A stretch of 64,000 nt of DNA. Source: Microbacterium hatanonis. Its GTDB lineage: Bacteria; Actinomycetota; Actinomycetes; Actinomycetales; Microbacteriaceae. The translations under genes were made by a program, and so were the position numbers. Positions 60,511 through 64,000 of this stretch are shown one piece after another. Location of the stretch: the NCBI RefSeq assembly GCF_008017415.1, contig NZ_VRSV01000001.1, forward strand, positions 1,674,001 through 1,738,000. The letters run 5' to 3'. The stretch's first letter is position 1. Each line of letters starts with the position of its first letter. The notes beneath the pieces are model-generated. The model was given only the letters and a program-made list of their open reading frames with translations, searched no databases and was not told where the DNA came from.

Positions 60511-61968
60511 GTGACGACCTTCGCCGAGCTCGGCGTAGACCAGGACATCGTCGACGTGCTCGCGTCGAAAGGCATCGTCGATGCCTTCCCCATCCAGGAG
60601 CAGACCATCCCCCTCGGCCTTCCCGGCCAGGACATCATCGGACAGGCCAAGACCGGTACGGGCAAGACCTTCGGCTTCGGCATCCCCGTGGTGCAGCGCC
60701 TCGGCCCGAACCCCGAGCCCGGGGTGAAGGCGCTCATCGTCGTCCCCACGCGCGAACTCGCGGTGCAGGTCTACGAAGACATGGACATGCTCACGTCGGG
60801 CCGGTCCACCAGCGTCGTCGCGATCTACGGCGGCAAGGCCTACGAGGGCCAGATCGACCAGCTGAAAGCCGGCGCGCAGATCGTCGTCGGCACACCGGGT
60901 CGTCTGATCGACCTCAACAACCAGCGCCTTCTCGACCTGTCGAGCGCCGTCGAGGTCGTGCTCGACGAGGCCGACAAGATGCTCGACCTCGGCTTCCTCG
61001 CCGACATCGAGAAGATCTTCACGAAGGTCGCGCCGGTGCGCCACACGCAGCTCTTCTCCGCGACGATGCCGGGGCCGATCGTCGCCCTCGCCCGCCGGTT
61101 CATGTCGAACCCCATACACATCCGCGCCACCGACCCCGACGAGGGCCTGACGCAGGCGAACATCCAGCACCTCGTCTACCGCGCGCACTCGCTCGACAAG
61201 GACGAGGTCATCGCCCGCATCCTGCAGGCCGACGAACGCGGCAAGACCGTCATCTTCACGCGCACCAAGCGCGCCGCGCAGCGCCTCTCCGACGAGCTGG
61301 GCGACCGGGGCTTCAACACCGCCTCCGTGCACGGCGACATGAGCCAGGAGGCCCGCGAGCGATCGATGGCCGCTTTCAAGGCCGGCAAGAAGGACGTGCT
61401 GATCGCCACCGACGTCGCGGCTCGCGGCATCGACGTCGACGACGTGACCCACGTCATCAACCACACGATCCCCGACGACGAGAAGACCTACCTGCACCGC
61501 GCCGGGCGCACCGGCCGCGCCGGCAAGACGGGCATCGCCGTCACGTTCGTCGACTGGGACGACCTCCACAAGTGGGCGCTCATCAACCGTGCGCTCGACT
61601 TCGGACAGCCCGAGCCCACCGAGACCTACTCGTCGAGCCCCCACCTGTTCACCGACCTGAACATCCCCGAGGGCACCAAGGGCCGTCTCACCACGGCGCC
61701 CCGCGCCCAGGCGGCGGAGACATCGAAGCCGCGCTCCGACTCCGGCTCGGCGGAGAACGGCGGCCGTCGTCGCCGCTCGCGTCCGGAGCAGTCCGCGCGC
61801 GAACCCCAGCCGATCGCCGAGCACGGCGGCGCGACGGTCGCCGCGCCCGAGGGCGCCGGCACGCACGACGGCGGCGGATCCGAGCACCACGACGGCAACG
61901 CCGCACCGCGTCGCCGGCGTCGTCGTCGCGGCGGAGCCCGTACGGGCGGCGGCGCACCCGCAGCCTGA
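60511..61968 (+). CDS. DEAD-box RNA helicase (RhlE-like)
   Basis: 485 residues. Q motif FAELGVDQDIVDVLASKGIVDAFPIQEQTI, motif I AKTGTGKT, Ia PTRELAVQ, motif II VLDEADKMLDLGF, motif III SATM, motif V ATDVAARGIDVDDV, motif VI HRAGRTGRAG. The C-terminal tail (about 400-485) is basic and Gly/Arg-rich (RRRRRRRGGARTGGG), suited to RNA binding. Counterpart of Rv3211 by position. The GTG at 60511 fits the family N-terminus; no clear Shine-Dalgarno is present (ACAGG about 8 nt upstream). Confidence 0.95.
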   Translation: MTTFAELGVDQDIVDVLASKGIVDAFPIQEQTIPLGLPGQDIIGQAKTGTGKTFGFGIPVVQRLGPNPEPGVKALIVVPTRELAVQVYEDMDMLTSGRSTSVVAIYGGKAYEGQIDQLKAGAQIVVGTPGRLIDLNNQRLLDLSSAVEVVLDEADKMLDLGFLADIEKIFTKVAPVRHTQLFSATMPGPIVALARRFMSNPIHIRATDPDEGLTQANIQHLVYRAHSLDKDEVIARILQADERGKTVIFTRTKRAAQRLSDELGDRGFNTASVHGDMSQEARERSMAAFKAGKKDVLIATDVAARGIDVDDVTHVINHTIPDDEKTYLHRAGRTGRAGKTGIAVTFVDWDDLHKWALINRALDFGQPEPTETYSSSPHLFTDLNIPEGTKGRLTTAPRAQAAETSKPRSDSGSAENGGRRRRSRPEQSAREPQPIAEHGGATVAAPEGAGTHDGGGSEHHDGNAAPRRRRRRRGGARTGGGAPAA

Positions 61969-62004
61969 CCCGCCGCGTCCGCCGGGCGCAGCATCCGAAT
62001 CTCC

Positions 62005-62037
62005 CGAAGGGGCGTCCGACGACCGGACGCCCCTTCG
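62005..62037. terminator. bidirectional terminator
   Basis: 14-bp perfect stem, CGAAGGGGCGTCCG (62005-62018) against 62024-62037, loop ACGAC, between the convergent helicase and PHP genes. Confidence 0.85.
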
Positions 62038-62050
62038 TCGTGGGGCGGAG

Positions 62051-62914
62051 TCAGGGGTAGACGGGCGCCGTACCGCTCGCGAGGGCGATGATCTTCGCGA
62101 CCTCGGCGTCGGTGGTCGTGTTCTCACCGGGCTGATTCGGCTTGCCGAGACCGTGGTAGTCGCTCGAGCCGGTGACGATGAGGCCGCGGTCGTCGGCGAT
62201 GCGCCGGAGCGTCCGGATGCCGGGAGCGAGGTTCTCGCGGTGGCCCAGCTCGAAGCCGGCGAGGCCCGCGTCGAGCATGCGGTCGAGCAGTCGCGACGGG
62301 AGGAGCCCCGCGCGACCTGCGGGATGCGCGATGATCGGCACTCCCCCGGCCCCCACCACGAGCGAGACCGCCGTGACCGGATCCGGCGCGTACAACGCCA
62401 CGTAGTAGTCGCCCGCCGGACTCAGGATGCCCGCGAACGCCTCGGCGCGGTCGTGCACGAGCCCGCGTGCGACGAGGGCGTCGGCGATGTGCGGGCGACC
62501 GACGGTGGCCCCGTCGGAGGTCTGGGCGACGATGTCGTCCCACACCAGGTCGTAGTCCCGTGAGATGCGGTCGGCCATCACCCGCGCGCGGTCGAGCCTC
62601 GATGACCGGATGCGATCGGTCATCGCGCGCAGCGACGCCTCGTCGGGATCGAAGAGGTAGGCCAGGAGGTGGACGCTTCGCCATTCGTGTCGAGCGGACA
62701 GTTCCATGCCGGGGAGGAACGTCATGCCGAGGGAGGTCGCCGCCTCGGCGGCCTCCGCCCACCCCGACGTCGTGTCGTGGTCGGTCAGCGCCGCGGTCCG
62801 CAGCCCGTGGCGGTGGGCGGCCGCCATGACGAGCGCCGGAGCCTCGGTGCCGTCGGAGCACGCGGAATGGAGGTGCAGGTCGCTCGGACCCTCGAACCTG
62901 CTCACCGACTCCAC
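62051..62914 (-). CDS. PHP domain phosphoesterase (YciV/RNase AM-like)
   Basis: 287 residues. The PHP metal-site motifs are in order: DLHLHSACSDG, ALTDHDTTSGW, PGMELSA, IIAHPAGRAG, ELGHREN and SSDYHGLG. Relatives hydrolyse 3',5'-nucleoside bisphosphates and act as 5'-3' exonuclease (RNase AM, TrpH). Exact substrate is inferred. The GTG at 62914 lies 7 nt after TACCCT on the minus strand; upstream reading in the same frame covers the next gene and is not used. Confidence 0.9.
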   Translation of the reverse strand: MESVSRFEGPSDLHLHSACSDGTEAPALVMAAAHRHGLRTAALTDHDTTSGWAEAAEAATSLGMTFLPGMELSARHEWRSVHLLAYLFDPDEASLRAMTDRIRSSRLDRARVMADRISRDYDLVWDDIVAQTSDGATVGRPHIADALVARGLVHDRAEAFAGILSPAGDYYVALYAPDPVTAVSLVVGAGGVPIIAHPAGRAGLLPSRLLDRMLDAGLAGFELGHRENLAPGIRTLRRIADDRGLIVTGSSDYHGLGKPNQPGENTTTDAEVAKIIALASGTAPVYP

Positions 62915-62921
62915 TCCCCCG

Positions 62922-62927
62922 AGGGTA
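62922..62927 (-). promoter_or_regulatory. -10 box of a leaderless promoter (PHP gene)
   Basis: The minus strand reads TACCCT, 7 nt, then GTG at 62914. Confidence 0.45.
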
Positions 62928-62959
62928 GCCGCATCCGCCGATCTCCCAGACTGCTGTCT

Positions 62960-62965
62960 TAGAGT
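62960..62965 (+). promoter_or_regulatory. -10 box of a leaderless promoter (EEP gene)
   Basis: TAGAGT, 6 nt, then GTG at 62972. Confidence 0.45.
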
Positions 62966-62971
62966 CACGGG

Positions 62972-64000
62972 GTGCGTCGCGTCTTGGGGGTCCTCATCGC
63001 GCTGCTCTGCACAGGCGGGGCGGCGGTGCTCACCTGGCCCCAGTTGTTCAAGCTCGAGCGCACCTTCCCGATCGCGCAGATCGTGTCGTTCCGGGGGCCT
63101 CTGGCTGCCGCGTTCGCGGCCCTCGCGATCCTCGCGCTGATCTTTGCGCTGGCGCGCCCGATCCGTGCCCTCGCGCTCACGCTGGCGGCCGTCTCGCTCG
63201 TCGCGGCGGGAGCGAACGCCGGCATCCTGGTCTCCCGCGGCATCGGCACCGACACGCTGCCCGACAAGACCGACACGAGCCTGCGTGTGATGACGTGGAA
63301 CACGGCGGGCTCGGCAACGGCTCCCGAGACGATCGCGCAGATCGCCGTCGCGATGAACGCCGACATCATCACGCTCCCCGAGACGACGATCGACACCGGC
63401 GAGAAGGTGGCGGTCGACATGGGCGATCTCGGCCGGCCCATGTGGGCGCACCACGCCGAGTACGGCGAGTACGGCATCGACGGATGGGACGCCACCTCCA
63501 CGACCGTGCTCATCAGCCCCGAGCTGGGCGATTACTCCGTCATCGAGTCGTCGCAGGACGGCTCGAGCAACACTTCCACCGTCCCGAGCGCCGTCGCCAT
63601 GCCGACCTCCGGCGACGGTCCGATCGTGGTGGCCGCGCACGCGGTGGCACCCCGGCAGTCGTACATGCAGCAATGGCGCGACGACCTGCAGTGGCTCGCC
63701 GACCAGTGCGCCGCCGACAACGTCATCCTCGCGGGCGACTTCAACGCCACGCTCGATCACATGGCGGGGCTCGGCGTCGACGGTGGGGCTCTCGGTCGAT
63801 GCCACGACGCCGCCGCCGACACCGGCAACGGCGGAGTCGGCACCTGGACGACGGAGTTCCCCGCACTCTTCGGCGCCCCGATCGACCACGTCCTCGTCTC
63901 GCCGAAATGGCGTGTCACGGGTTCCGCGGTGCTGAAGTCCCTCGACTCCTCGGGCAGCGACCATCGTCCGCTCGTCGTCCAGCTCGAGCCCGCCGAGGGA
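62972..64000 (+). CDS. endonuclease/exonuclease/phosphatase family membrane protein (partial)
   Basis: Open to the window end, 343 codons seen, no stop. Two or three N-terminal hydrophobic segments (VLIALLCTGGAAVL; AAFAALAILALIFALA; LALTLAAVSLVAAGANAGILV) precede an EEP (DNase I-like) domain with MTWNTAG, ITLPET (Glu), LAGDFNATLDH (Asp-x-Asn), IDHVLVS (Asp-His) and GSDHRPLVVQL (Asp-His). The catalytic domain would face the outside. The reading ends a few residues after the last motif, so little is missing. Substrate is unknown. Confidence 0.85.
   Translation, partial: MRRVLGVLIALLCTGGAAVLTWPQLFKLERTFPIAQIVSFRGPLAAAFAALAILALIFALARPIRALALTLAAVSLVAAGANAGILVSRGIGTDTLPDKTDTSLRVMTWNTAGSATAPETIAQIAVAMNADIITLPETTIDTGEKVAVDMGDLGRPMWAHHAEYGEYGIDGWDATSTTVLISPELGDYSVIESSQDGSSNTSTVPSAVAMPTSGDGPIVVAAHAVAPRQSYMQQWRDDLQWLADQCAADNVILAGDFNATLDHMAGLGVDGGALGRCHDAAADTGNGGVGTWTTEFPALFGAPIDHVLVSPKWRVTGSAVLKSLDSSGSDHRPLVVQLEPAEG

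Overview
The window is high-GC actinobacterial chromosome, most likely a pigmented member of the Microbacteriaceae, with Microbacterium the best guess. Four things point there: the prfB-ftsE-ftsX-smpB-ssrA block, a MarR-controlled C50 carotenoid operon, a Tad pilus locus of the actinobacterial type, and a gene order from the UPF0182 protein to an RhlE-like helicase that closely parallels the Rv3193c-Rv3211 region of Mycobacterium tuberculosis as I remember it. Genes are tightly packed, often with 4-bp ATGA/GTGA overlaps. Many genes carry a TANNNT -10 box only 6-7 nt before the start codon, which implies leaderless mRNAs.

Layout. 1-5.9 kb: tmRNA (minus), siderophore-interacting protein, SIMPL protein, then smpB, ftsX, ftsE and prfB on the minus strand (ribosome rescue, termination, division). 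6-8.3 kb: MFS transporter and CPBP protease. 8.3-12.8 kb: tadA-tadB-tadC-flp-tadE-tadE-tadG. 13-14.7 kb: small membrane protein, zinc alcohol dehydrogenase, tRNA-Leu(UAG). 14.7-19.9 kb: DedA, a divergent Ku/LigD end-joining pair, CDF metal exporter. 19.9-24.9 kb: glycosyltransferase, murI-rph-rdgB, nicotinate phosphoribosyltransferase, DUF3039. 24.9-28.3 kb: an ABC exporter whose ATPase has a 354-residue disordered N-terminal extension. 28.4-35.1 kb: hydrophobic unknown, maltokinase, HtrA protease, an aminotransferase next to a nitrilase-family amidase, membrane protein, initiator tRNA. 35.4-41.5 kb: MarR regulator divergent from idi-crtE-crtB-crtI-crtYe-crtYf-crtEb. 41.8-64 kb: UPF0182, Lon/PDZ protease, DUF2342 protein, E1/cyclodehydratase-like protein, UvrD2, NudC, a kinase-like protein lacking catalytic residues, AdnB-AdnA, DUF3107, ferritin-like protein, RhlE-like helicase, PHP phosphatase, and an endonuclease/exonuclease/phosphatase protein cut by the window end.

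The most unusual structure is a family of five intergenic elements (about 1381-1447, 4678-4751, 20854-20937, 35222-35287, 41635-41707). Each has two direct copies of a short core exactly 19 nt apart, then two inverted copies again exactly 19 nt apart. The core sequence differs between elements (two share one core), while the 19-nt phase and self-complementarity are kept. I cannot assign these to a described element class.
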